DNA from: Acidimicrobiaceae bacterium | GTDB lineage: Bacteria > Actinomycetota > Acidimicrobiia > Acidimicrobiales > Aldehydirespiratoraceae | NCBI GenBank assembly: GCA_009845995.1 | Contig: VXYK01000005.1 | Location: 1 to 58,367, forward strand | Length of the DNA stretch: 58,367 bases | Direction of reading: 5' to 3' | Part shown: positions 1 to 6,875 of the stretch, piece after piece | Layout of the letters: every line of letters starts with the position of its first letter | How positions within the stretch are numbered: position 1 is the stretch's first letter | Program-made: the position numbers and the translations under genes | Notes under the pieces: generated by a model | Told to the model about the DNA's origin: nothing | Seen by the model: only the letters and a program-made list of their open reading frames with translations | Database searches by the model: none

Positions 1-1266
1 TCAGAGGTCGAGGCGGGTGAGGTCGTCGAAAGTCTCTCGGCGCACCACCAAACGGGCCACACCTTCAGCCACGAACACAACCGGGGGACGTGGCACCTTG
101 TTGTAGTTGGAGCCCATCGAATGGCCGTACGCGCCAGTCACCGCCGTTGCCAGAATGTCGCCGACCTCCAGATCAGCGGGAACCTGCGCATCACGCACCA
201 GCAAGTCCCCCGACTCGCAGTGCTTGCCGACCACCGTGACAGTCATGGGCCGTTCAGCCTCAACAGCACGAGGCAAAAACGCCTCATAACCAGAGCCATA
301 GAGAACCGGGCGCGGGTTGTCGCTCATTCCACCATCAACAGACACGTAGGTGCGAACGCCCTCGATCCTCTTGATCGTGCCCACCTCGTAGAGCGTGACC
401 GCGGCGGCCGCGGCAATCGAGCGGCCGGGTTCAGCCAACACTCGAGCCGTCACACCCAAGTCGGTACAGGTTTGGATCACAGCCTCACCCCACTCAGTGA
501 TTGTGGGTGCCCATTCGTCAGTCACATAGGCGACACCAAGTCCCCCGCCAACGCTCATCTCGGGCAGGTCATAGCCTGCAGCCGCTTCTGCGATGACCGC
601 GACCGTTCGTTCCAGCGACGAAAGCGCGAACACCTGACTGCCGATATGGGCATGAACACCCACCAGTTCCACCGAAGACGACGCTCGGGCGCGCTCGATC
701 GCTGCATCGGCATCCCCGGTAGAGACGGTGAACCCGAACTTCGTGTCGTCATGGCCGGTCGCCACGAACTCATGGGTCTCCGCCTTGATGCCAGGGGTCA
801 AGCGCAGCAGCACCTTGGGGCGAACACCAAGCGAAGCGTGCAGCTCGTCGAGACGGTCGAGCTCGTCGAACGAATCAACAACGATCCTGCCCACGCCCGC
901 TTCAAGCGCCGCTGCCAATTCGGCCATTGACTTGTTGTTCCCGTGCATCACGAGCCGATCCGCTGGAACACCTGCCGACAGCGCCACATGGAGCTCTCCA
1001 CCAGTGGCAACGTCAAGGTGCATTCCCTCGGAATACGCGAGCCGCGCCATCTCAGTGCAAAGAAACGCCTTCGTGGCATAGGCCACACCGTCACCGAACA
1101 CCGCCACAGCCTCCCGGCAACGGTCACGCAAATGCTGTTCGTCATAGACGAACAGGGGAGTGCCGTACTCGTTGGCCAAATCAAGCAGGCCGCAGCCGCC
1201 GATCCGGAGTTGCCCACAGGTCAGCTCGGCAGAGTCGGGAAGCAAGCGAAAAGGAAACGGAGACAT
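1..1266 (-). CDS. lysA: diaminopimelate decarboxylase
   Basis: Decarboxylates meso-diaminopimelate to L-lysine, the last step of lysine synthesis, with PLP in the cytosol. The 421-residue protein has the fold type III decarboxylase motifs in order: the PLP lysine in YATKAFLC (K66), HAHIGSQ (205-211), GGGLG (240-244), EPGRS (279-283) and the substrate-binding KHCESGD (348-354). The length is normal and the stop codon is the first three bases of the window. It starts two bases after the argS stop, so the two genes are almost certainly co-transcribed; an argS-lysA order is common in actinobacteria. Confidence 0.96.
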   Translation of the reverse strand: MSPFPFRLLPDSAELTCGQLRIGGCGLLDLANEYGTPLFVYDEQHLRDRCREAVAVFGDGVAYATKAFLCTEMARLAYSEGMHLDVATGGELHVALSAGVPADRLVMHGNNKSMAELAAALEAGVGRIVVDSFDELDRLDELHASLGVRPKVLLRLTPGIKAETHEFVATGHDDTKFGFTVSTGDADAAIERARASSSVELVGVHAHIGSQVFALSSLERTVAVIAEAAAGYDLPEMSVGGGLGVAYVTDEWAPTITEWGEAVIQTCTDLGVTARVLAEPGRSIAAAAAVTLYEVGTIKRIEGVRTYVSVDGGMSDNPRPVLYGSGYEAFLPRAVEAERPMTVTVVGKHCESGDLLVRDAQVPADLEVGDILATAVTGAYGHSMGSNYNKVPRPPVVFVAEGVARLVVRRETFDDLTRLDL

Positions 1267-1268
1267 GG

Positions 1269-2876
1269 CTACATCGATTCGGGCGCGGAGACGCCGAGGA
1301 GATCAAGGCTGACGCCGAGTCCGATGCGGGTCGCCTCCACCAGCCACATCCTCCCTTGGCGCACCTGTTCGTCGAGGTCGTCGCGCAATATGGGGCAATC
1401 GTGCCAGAAACCGTGAAGCGCCGCGGCACATTCTCTGGCCCAGGTCGTCACCTGGTGTGGAGCTCGCGCCTGCATTGCCCGCTCAACAACCTCGGGAAGC
1501 TCCGAAAGCACCCGCAGCAACGTCAACTCACGCTGATGGGTGAGAACCGACAAATCGACGTCGGCCAGCGGCGACAAGGAGATGTCTCGCTCCTCGGCCC
1601 GACGCGCCAGCGAATGCACCCGAGCGTTCGCATACTGCACGTAATACACAGGATTCTCGCTCGACTCAGCGACCACCAGATCCACATCGATCGTCTGGGT
1701 CGTATCGATCGACTGCAACAAAAAGGTCAGGCGAGCCACATCAGCGCCGACCAACTCAACCAGCTCACGAGCCTCCACCATCGTTCCCGCGCGCTTTGAC
1801 AGCCGTACCTCCTCACCGTCGCGGACCAGAGTCACGTGCTGGCCGATGAGCACCTCGTAGCTGTCGGCCGAGTGTCCCAGCATCTGCATCGCCGCGCTCA
1901 TCCTCTTGACATAGCCATGATGGTCAGCGCCCAAGATGTCGATCAGCAGGTCGCCTCGGGAGTACTTCTGCTGGTGATAGGCAATGTCGGGCAGGAAGTA
2001 GGTGGGTTGCCCGTCCGACTTGATCAGAACCCGGTCCTGATTGTCGTCGAACTCGCTGGTGCGCAGCCAGGTTGCGCCCTCGGACTCATATACGTGTCCG
2101 CCTTCGGTCAACACAGCCAGGGTTGCTTCCACCGCGCCCGACTGCGCCAAGCGATTCTCCGATGCCCAATGATCGAACTCAGCGTTCATTGAGGCGAGCA
2201 CTTCAACCTGGTCGAGGTGAGCACGCTGCGACCCCCAGTCGACCGGATCGGCTGTGTCGGGCATCTCTTGGGCCCATTCGGTGACGTATTCCCCGAAGTA
2301 ACCGCCCTCAGGAGGGTCTTGGCCGGTTCTGCGAGCCGCCAGCGAAGCCCCGAACAACGACATCTGCTCCCCGCGGTCGTTCACATAGAACTCGCGGGTC
2401 ACCTCGAAACCGCAACGCTCGAACAGGCGAGCCAGCGAGTCGCCGTACGCAGCCCAGCGGCCATGCCCCGCATGCAGCGGACCTGTCGGGTTGGCCGACA
2501 CGTACTCGATGTCGACCGATGAGCCCGTGCCTATCGCCGACCGGGCGAAATCCTCAGCGCCTGCTTCGGTGATGCCCACCAGCACTTCGTGCAGCCAGGT
2601 GGGCGCCAAGCGGAAGTTCACGAACCCCGCGCCGGCAACTTCCACCGCAGTCACGTGTCGGGGAGGTTCGGCGTTGAGCGCGTCCGCCAACTCTTGGGCC
2701 AGCTCGCGCGGGTTGCGACCTGCGCGCTTGGCAGTCGCCAGAGCAACATTGGACGACCAGTCCCCATGGGAGGGATTAGCGGGCCGTTCGATCGCGATCT
2801 GCTCGCGCGGCATATCGATCTCCGCGCCGAATAGAGCCGCGGCAAGAGCAGAGCGAAGATGCTGACGAACATCCAT
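1269..2876 (-). CDS. argS: arginyl-tRNA synthetase
   Basis: Class I aminoacyl-tRNA synthetase charging tRNA-Arg. I start it at the ATG giving MDVRQHLRSA (535 aa); the frame is open 34 codons further upstream, but that extension has no family resemblance. The HIGH motif is HAGH (135-138) inside NPTGPLHAGH, the KMSKS-equivalent is SKRAG (360-364), and the C-terminal anticodon-binding part carries the YVQYANAR signature typical of ArgRS. It lies immediately upstream of lysA and is divergent from a tRNA-Arg gene about 200 bp away, so substrate tRNA and enzyme are encoded side by side. Confidence 0.96.
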   Translation of the reverse strand: MDVRQHLRSALAAALFGAEIDMPREQIAIERPANPSHGDWSSNVALATAKRAGRNPRELAQELADALNAEPPRHVTAVEVAGAGFVNFRLAPTWLHEVLVGITEAGAEDFARSAIGTGSSVDIEYVSANPTGPLHAGHGRWAAYGDSLARLFERCGFEVTREFYVNDRGEQMSLFGASLAARRTGQDPPEGGYFGEYVTEWAQEMPDTADPVDWGSQRAHLDQVEVLASMNAEFDHWASENRLAQSGAVEATLAVLTEGGHVYESEGATWLRTSEFDDNQDRVLIKSDGQPTYFLPDIAYHQQKYSRGDLLIDILGADHHGYVKRMSAAMQMLGHSADSYEVLIGQHVTLVRDGEEVRLSKRAGTMVEARELVELVGADVARLTFLLQSIDTTQTIDVDLVVAESSENPVYYVQYANARVHSLARRAEERDISLSPLADVDLSVLTHQRELTLLRVLSELPEVVERAMQARAPHQVTTWARECAAALHGFWHDCPILRDDLDEQVRQGRMWLVEATRIGLGVSLDLLGVSAPESM

Positions 2877-3068
2877 GGGGCCGAACCTCGACGAAATCAA
2901 ACGTGACAGGGAGCGCCCGATCCTACCTCCCCAACCGAAACACTCGCCGCAACTTAAACACGGGACCCTGTTGAACAAGCAGTCAGGCCACCTGGGCGAG
3001 AGCCGGCTGGTGGGATGAACCGGCAGTTCTTCGGGTCACGCTGCGAGCGGGGCCGGTAGCATTGGCCG

Positions 3069-3080
3069 ACCCCTAGGGGT
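3069..3080. repeat. 12-bp perfect palindrome just upstream of the tRNA
   Basis: ACCCCTAGGGGT is a perfect palindrome ending two bases before the tRNA-Arg 5' end. It could affect transcription start or 5' processing, or be chance in GC-rich DNA. The rest of the argS/tRNA gap (2877-3082) contains nothing I can name with confidence. Confidence 0.35.
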
Positions 3081-3082
3081 GA

Positions 3083-3154
3083 GCCCTCGTAGCTCAGAGG
3101 ATAGAGCATCGGCCTCCGGAGCCGTGTGCGCAGGTTCGAGTCCTGCCGAGGGCG
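3083..3154 (+). tRNA. tRNA-Arg (anticodon CCG)
   Basis: A 72-nt cloverleaf can be drawn by hand. The acceptor stem is GCCCTCG (3083-3089) with CGAGGGC (3147-3153), followed by discriminator G. The D stem is GCTC/GAGC, the anticodon loop is CTCCGGA with anticodon CCG, and the T arm is CAGG-TTCGAGT-CCTG. The anticodon stem has one terminal T-T mismatch. The 3' CCA is not encoded. It reads CGG arginine codons and sits divergently beside argS. Confidence 0.95.
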
Positions 3155-3229
3155 CAACCACCAACCGTCAACCGCGGGGGTGCGGCGACAATGCTCCCGC
3201 AGATCAGCAGGACTTCTGCGTCACAGCGA

Positions 3230-3826
3230 CTATGAGGCGACGAACGCCAGGGTTTCGGGGTCGTAGTGGCCGATCTCGGCCGGTGCATCGGAGATGTCGA
3301 ACTTGCCCGGGCCCAAAGAGCCCTTCGACAGGCCGGTGATCTGGATCGGACCATAGTTCTCCGCAGCGGCCCCAAAGGATTCGGTGGTGAGTTCTGGGCC
3401 GGCTGCTCTGGCGATAGCGGCAAAGATCTCGATGCCCTGGCATGCTTCGATGGTCGGCCCCAAGTTGTCCATCCCGTCGGTGCTGGGGTCAACATCAACG
3501 ACTTCGCCAGTCGCCTGTTGGAATCGGTCGACGCAGTCCGCCACTCCGGCGAGGTTTTGCGCGTACGCTGTGGCATCGTCGGTTGCACGCAGCAGCGCTA
3601 CGGCATTGTGGAACACTGAAAGGTCGTATCCGAGCGTCTCCTGAATCAGCGACAACGAAACGTGGGTGTTCTCCGGCAGCAGGATGGGGATATCGAGGCC
3701 CGTGCTGTCATAAACCCCGATTATGTCCTGGGCACTCTCGGGTGCGCTGCCAATGATCACCTTGGCTCGGTCAGCAGCCCAGCGTTCCGCCAAGACCTGC
3801 AGTTCGGCCTCAGCTGCGGCCTCAAT
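3230..3826 (-). pseudogene. 5'-truncated branched-chain amino-acid-type ABC substrate-binding protein remnant
   Basis: About 198 codons resemble the C-terminal half of periplasmic binding proteins of the Leu/Ile/Val (Peripla_BP_6) type: a Rossmann-like stretch (AKVIIGSAPESAQDII), the acidic LGPTIEACQG segment, and a C-terminal end with YDPET. The frame stays open further upstream to 4165, but that part overlaps the F420 flavoprotein on the other strand and looks like antisense sequence, so no signal peptide or N-terminal lobe remains. The family is normally near 400 residues and secreted. I read it as a decayed remnant. The A/T-rich stretch 3827-3880 probably marks the break. Confidence 0.6.
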
Positions 3827-3952
3827 ACATAGTTTCAACAACTGCCTATTGCCAGTAAAATGCGCAATATAGTGTAACCCGGTGCCCATCTGGATGACCG
3901 CGTCCCAGCTCACATCTCGGCTCGTCGTTCGTTGAGCGACTACCTTGAACCC

Positions 3953-5125
3953 ATGGCCGCCACCCAAGCACCCCCGGCAAAAAAACCGCGCTGGACATAC
4001 CAATGGAAAGAGCTGTTCGACGAGGTGATCACCAGCGGACTCTGCACAGGCTGCGCCGGATGCGTGATCTCGTGCCCGCACGATGTGATCGGCTACGAAC
4101 ACGAGCCCGGCGCATACACGCCGTTCCACCTCGAAGAAGAGTTGGGGCTCGACGACTGCATCCACGGACAGAAGGGCTGCACGTCATGCACCCGGGCATG
4201 CCCCCGTTTCCGCATGTGGGAACCCGAGGCGGACATGCACCTCTTCGGTCGTGAACGCCGCGCCGAAGAGGTATCGGGCATCTACTCCGACATTCTCCTC
4301 ACCCGCGCCACAGACGACTTCGTGTACGACACCGGCCAAGACGGTGGTTTGGTCTCGGCAATCCTCATCTGGTGCATCGAGAACGACATCATCGACGGGG
4401 CGCTTACCAGCGGCGTGGAGAACCTTCCCAACGGAGAGCCCGGCTGGAAAGCATTCCCCATGGTCGCCACCAACCGAGACGAGGTGTTGCGAGGCGCAGG
4501 GAGCCGCTACACCTACTCAGCCAACACCATGGCCTTCAACGAAGCCAAAACCCAGGGCCTTGATCGTCTTGCCCTCGTCGGAATGAGCTGCCAGACCTCG
4601 GTGCCGCCCGTGATGTGGCATCGGAAGGTCGGCAAGGTCTCCAAACCGATCAAGCTCAACATCGGCCTGCTCTGCTCCAAGTCATTCGACGACTCCCTCT
4701 TCGACGAACTGTTCGAGGTCAAATACGGCCTCCCCAAGGAGAACATCTCCAAGATGAACATCAAGGGCGTCTTCCAGATCTGGACCAAAGACGGCGGCTA
4801 CCACGAAATCAACCTCAAGGAATGCCACGCCTGGACCCGCGAGGGCTGCCACCTCTGCCCCGACTTCGCCGCCGAACACGCCGACATCTCAACCGGGGGC
4901 ATCGGCGAGCTCACCGACTGGACGCTCACGATCGTGCGCACCGAACTCGGACGTGCCGTCATCAGCGCAATGGTGGCCGACGGCGTGATCGAAACCAGGC
5001 CCGGAGACGACGACCCCGGGGCGATCGCGCTCATGCACAAACTGGCCCAGAAGAGCCGCGACCGGTGGCCCGACTGGGCCCAACCCGCCGCTAAAGTAAC
5101 CGTTTCGGCCAAACCAGCGGGGTGA
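3953..5125 (+). CDS. coenzyme F420 hydrogenase/dehydrogenase beta subunit family protein (FrhB-like)
   Basis: Predicted cytosolic flavin and iron-sulfur protein of the FrhB/FpoF family, which exchanges electrons between F420 (or ferredoxin) and partner enzymes. Near the N terminus CTGCAGCVISCP and GCTSCTRACP give two ferredoxin-type cluster motifs. DTGQDGGLVSAIL is the family's N-terminal domain signature, and the C-terminal domain has GCHLCPDF followed by GGIGEL. Length is 390 aa from the ATG; a TTG seven codons upstream is possible. Its last 14 codons and stop lie in the first copy of a 50-bp repeat whose second copy abuts the next redox gene, so before the ltp insertion it probably ended four bases before that gene. 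The physiological partner is unknown. Confidence 0.8.
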   Translation: MAATQAPPAKKPRWTYQWKELFDEVITSGLCTGCAGCVISCPHDVIGYEHEPGAYTPFHLEEELGLDDCIHGQKGCTSCTRACPRFRMWEPEADMHLFGRERRAEEVSGIYSDILLTRATDDFVYDTGQDGGLVSAILIWCIENDIIDGALTSGVENLPNGEPGWKAFPMVATNRDEVLRGAGSRYTYSANTMAFNEAKTQGLDRLALVGMSCQTSVPPVMWHRKVGKVSKPIKLNIGLLCSKSFDDSLFDELFEVKYGLPKENISKMNIKGVFQIWTKDGGYHEINLKECHAWTREGCHLCPDFAAEHADISTGGIGELTDWTLTIVRTELGRAVISAMVADGVIETRPGDDDPGAIALMHKLAQKSRDRWPDWAQPAAKVTVSAKPAG

Positions 5126-5128
5126 CAG
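5079..5128 (+). repeat. 50-bp direct repeat, left copy
   Basis: Matches 5715-5764 at 49 of 50 positions, offset 636 bp. This copy encodes the last 14 codons and TGA stop of the FrhB-like gene. The single difference (A5095 versus G5731) is a synonymous Lys codon change. Together the copies bracket the ltp-like gene, like att sites or a duplicated gene end. Confidence 0.9.
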
Positions 5129-5169
5129 AACAGGAGTTGCCGTACCGCGCTCTATCCAGGAGGGTCAGC

Positions 5170-5703
5170 GTGAGCGAACCAGAAGGGACCGCCATGAACG
5201 GATCAAAGAGAAGTCGCGCGAAAGGATGCCTGATAATTTTCCTCACCGCTACCGCAGTCCTCGTGGCGTTGTCTCTTGTGCTTGGAGCGCTTGGCCTATT
5301 GGACGAAGAAGAAGCGGAACAGACCGGTACACGGCCAGCTACCACCACGGCAACAGCAGCAGCGCCGCAGACGACTACTACCACAGTCTCAAGCACAAAT
5401 ACGCTCGATGATTCGTTTTGGCTCAATCAAGCCGTGCAGAAGGCCGAGGACTATCTGGAGTTCTCGTCGTTCTCGAAACAAGGACTCATCGAACAACTCG
5501 AATTCGAAGGTTTCACGACATCCGATGCTACACAAGCAGTTAACGGCTTGTCTGTGGACTGGACGCGACAAGCACAATGCAAAGCGGCCGAATATCTGGA
5601 CTTCTCGTCATTTTCGAAGCAAGGACTTATAGACCAACTTGAGTTTGAGGGTTTCACATCAAGTCAAGCCCAAGCTGGCGCAGCGTCGCCACTCGACTGT
5701 TAA
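5170..5703 (+). CDS. Ltp-type membrane-anchored protein with two Ltp repeats
   Basis: A 177-residue protein: a short basic N terminus, one hydrophobic membrane segment (CLIIFLTATAVLVALSLVLG), a Thr/Ala-rich linker, then two copies of the Ltp domain core (AEDYLEFSSFSKQGL and AEYLDFSSFSKQGL, each followed by a QLEFEGFT motif). Ltp domains are known from host-surface-exposed lipoproteins and from phage superinfection-exclusion protein Ltp of TP-J34, which blocks phage DNA entry. There is no lipobox, so it is a signal-anchor protein. I chose the GTG at 5170 because AGGAGGG lies five bases upstream. The gene is visibly more A/T-rich than its neighbours and sits exactly between 50-bp direct repeats, suggesting acquisition. 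Confidence 0.8.
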   Translation: MSEPEGTAMNGSKRSRAKGCLIIFLTATAVLVALSLVLGALGLLDEEEAEQTGTRPATTTATAAAPQTTTTTVSSTNTLDDSFWLNQAVQKAEDYLEFSSFSKQGLIEQLEFEGFTTSDATQAVNGLSVDWTRQAQCKAAEYLDFSSFSKQGLIDQLEFEGFTSSQAQAGAASPLDC

Positions 5704-5714
5704 CCGCTCAGAAA

Positions 5715-5764
5715 CCCAACCCGCCGCTAAGGTAACCGTTTCGGCCAAACCAGCGGGGTGACAG
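5715..5764 (+). repeat. 50-bp direct repeat, right copy
   Basis: Second copy of the 5079-5128 repeat. Here it is non-coding and supplies the ribosome-binding sequence GGGGTGA four bases before the ATG of the selenoprotein gene. It still preserves the stop codon and codon pattern of the FrhB-like gene end, so the sequence is clearly a duplicated gene terminus rather than an independent intergenic repeat. Confidence 0.9.
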
Positions 5765-5765
5765 C

Positions 5766-6380
5766 ATGGATATCGAGTTCTGGGTGGACCCAATTTGACC
5801 GTGGTGCTGGGTGACGGCCCGTTGGGTCGTCGACGAAGTGAAACCGGCCCGTGACCTCAACATCACCTGGCAGCCGATCAGCCTTCTGCTGAAGAACCAG
5901 CCCGATGAAGACTCTCCCTTCTATGAGTCCACCAACCGTACATACCGCCTGTTGCGGGTGATGGAATCAGTGCGTGCCGCTGAAGGCGAGGATGCCGTCT
6001 TCGATCTGTACTGGGAATACGGCAGACGAATCCACCACGACCAAGAATTCGACTTCGACTTGACCGAAGCACTCGACAACGTCGGTCTCGACGCTTCACA
6101 CGCCGCGGCCTACGACTCCGAGGACTTCGACGCCGAGATCGCTCAACGCCACGACGCAGGTCTGGAACTCTGCGGCGACGATGTCGGCACTCCGATCATC
6201 GCATTCGACAACCGCCACGGCAAAAAGCGGGCTTACTTCGGTCCCGTCATCACTCGAGTCCCGTCAACTGAGGATTCCCTGGACATGTGGGACTCCCTAG
6301 TCACGATGATGAACATCGACGGGTTCTGGGAACTGAAACGCACCCGTACCGAACGCCCAGAATTCGGCACCCGCCCCTAG
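5766..6380 (+). CDS. DsbA-family (mycothiol-dependent nitroreductase Rv2466c-like) oxidoreductase, predicted selenoprotein with UPWC active site
   Basis: Reading from the ATG at 5766, which has GGGGTGA four bases upstream, gives MDIEFWVDPI-TGA-PWCWVTARW and then an uninterrupted frame to TAG (204 aa counting the TGA codon). The family, typified by mycobacterial Rv2466c, begins with W-F-D-P-x-C-P-W-C-W, so the in-frame TGA (5796-5798) falls exactly on the first, catalytic cysteine of the CPWC thioredoxin-fold motif; residue 11 would be Sec and C14 the resolving Cys. Downstream conservation is intact: GDDVGTPIIAF with the cis-Pro loop, AYFGPVI, and FWELKRTRTE near the C terminus. A SECIS-like hairpin follows at 5813-5831. 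Starting at GTG 5811 instead would discard the active site. Expected role is a cytosolic thiol (mycothiol/glutaredoxin-like) oxidoreductase. The main alternative is a nonsense mutation. Confidence 0.85.
5813..5831 (+). promoter_or_regulatory. putative bacterial SECIS element
   Basis: GACGGCCC (5813-5820) pairs with GGGTCGTC (5824-5831): seven Watson-Crick pairs and one G-U, closed by loop GUU (5821-5823), with one more U-G pair possible below. The loop's G lies 23 nt after the UGA. Known bacterial SECIS elements are hairpins immediately 3' of the UGA with a G (often GU) at the start of the apical loop, bound by SelB. It lies in coding sequence, as expected. Confidence 0.7.
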
Positions 6381-6416
6381 CCGTCGGTTCGTCCGGAACA
6401 ACTAGGGTTGCGTCGG

Positions 6417-6447
6417 CCCAGTCCCCCTAGACGACTAGACGACTGGG
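6417..6447. terminator. inverted repeat between convergent genes, possible bidirectional terminator
   Basis: CCCAGTC (6417-6423) pairs with GACTGGG (6441-6447) across a 17-nt loop that contains a tandem TAGACGAC. It lies between the converging selenoprotein and lipoprotein genes. No T-run follows on either strand, so termination is an inference from position. Confidence 0.35.
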
Positions 6448-6451
6448 GGCA

Positions 6452-6814
6452 CTACGTCGGGACGCACCTCTCGAGAAGTGCGCGCACCGCGGGGTCGATG
6501 TCGTTGGGATCGTTGCGCAGGCGTTTCTCGGCGTCTTTGAAGTCGTCAAAGTCCTCTGCGTAACGCTGCGCCAAGCCGTCGAAAGCGCATCCGCAGTAGG
6601 ACTCGACCTGGGACACGTTGAGACCGCCGCCCACGTTCGCCTCCCGACAGGAGCGCATGAAGTTCTCCTCGAGCGTGCCGTCCTCTATCGCCTCCTCCCA
6701 GTTGGAAGGATCGTTGTTGGAAGCACAACCCGAGGCGAACACAACCAGGCAGATCAGGACAAGGCCGATCACGCCCCCGCGTCGCGTCGGCTGAGATTCA
6801 TTACTACGAGTCAT
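6452..6814 (-). CDS. small putative lipoprotein
   Basis: A 120-residue protein with a twin-Arg-containing basic N terminus, hydrophobic signal (GGVIGLVLICLVVFASGC) and lipobox Cys at residue 30, so it is probably anchored on the outer face of the membrane. The mature part is acidic with four further cysteines (SCREA, YCGCAF, ERCVPT), possibly disulfide-bonded. I do not recognise a family. It converges on the selenoprotein gene; any functional link is unknown. Confidence 0.7.
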   Translation of the reverse strand: MTRSNESQPTRRGGVIGLVLICLVVFASGCASNNDPSNWEEAIEDGTLEENFMRSCREANVGGGLNVSQVESYCGCAFDGLAQRYAEDFDDFKDAEKRLRNDPNDIDPAVRALLERCVPT

Positions 6815-6875
6815 GCCGCCGCGAGACTAGCGGTTGCTCACCGCAATTTGGCGACGCAGACCAGACAATCGGTGC

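Noticed and set aside
121..1799. Plus-strand frames opposite lysA and argS
   Set aside because: Complementary-strand shadows of clearly recognised genes.
3827..3952. Promoter for the FrhB-like gene (TAAAAT at 3856-3861)
   Set aside because: The -10-like hexamer is plausible, but no convincing -35 lies at a correct distance and the stretch overlaps the scar of a decayed gene.
5811..6380. GTG 5811 as the start of the DsbA-like gene
   Set aside because: It has no ribosome-binding site and would remove the active-site motif; the in-frame upstream ATG with GGGGTGA and the family-matching first ten residues show the gene starts at 5766 and reads through TGA.
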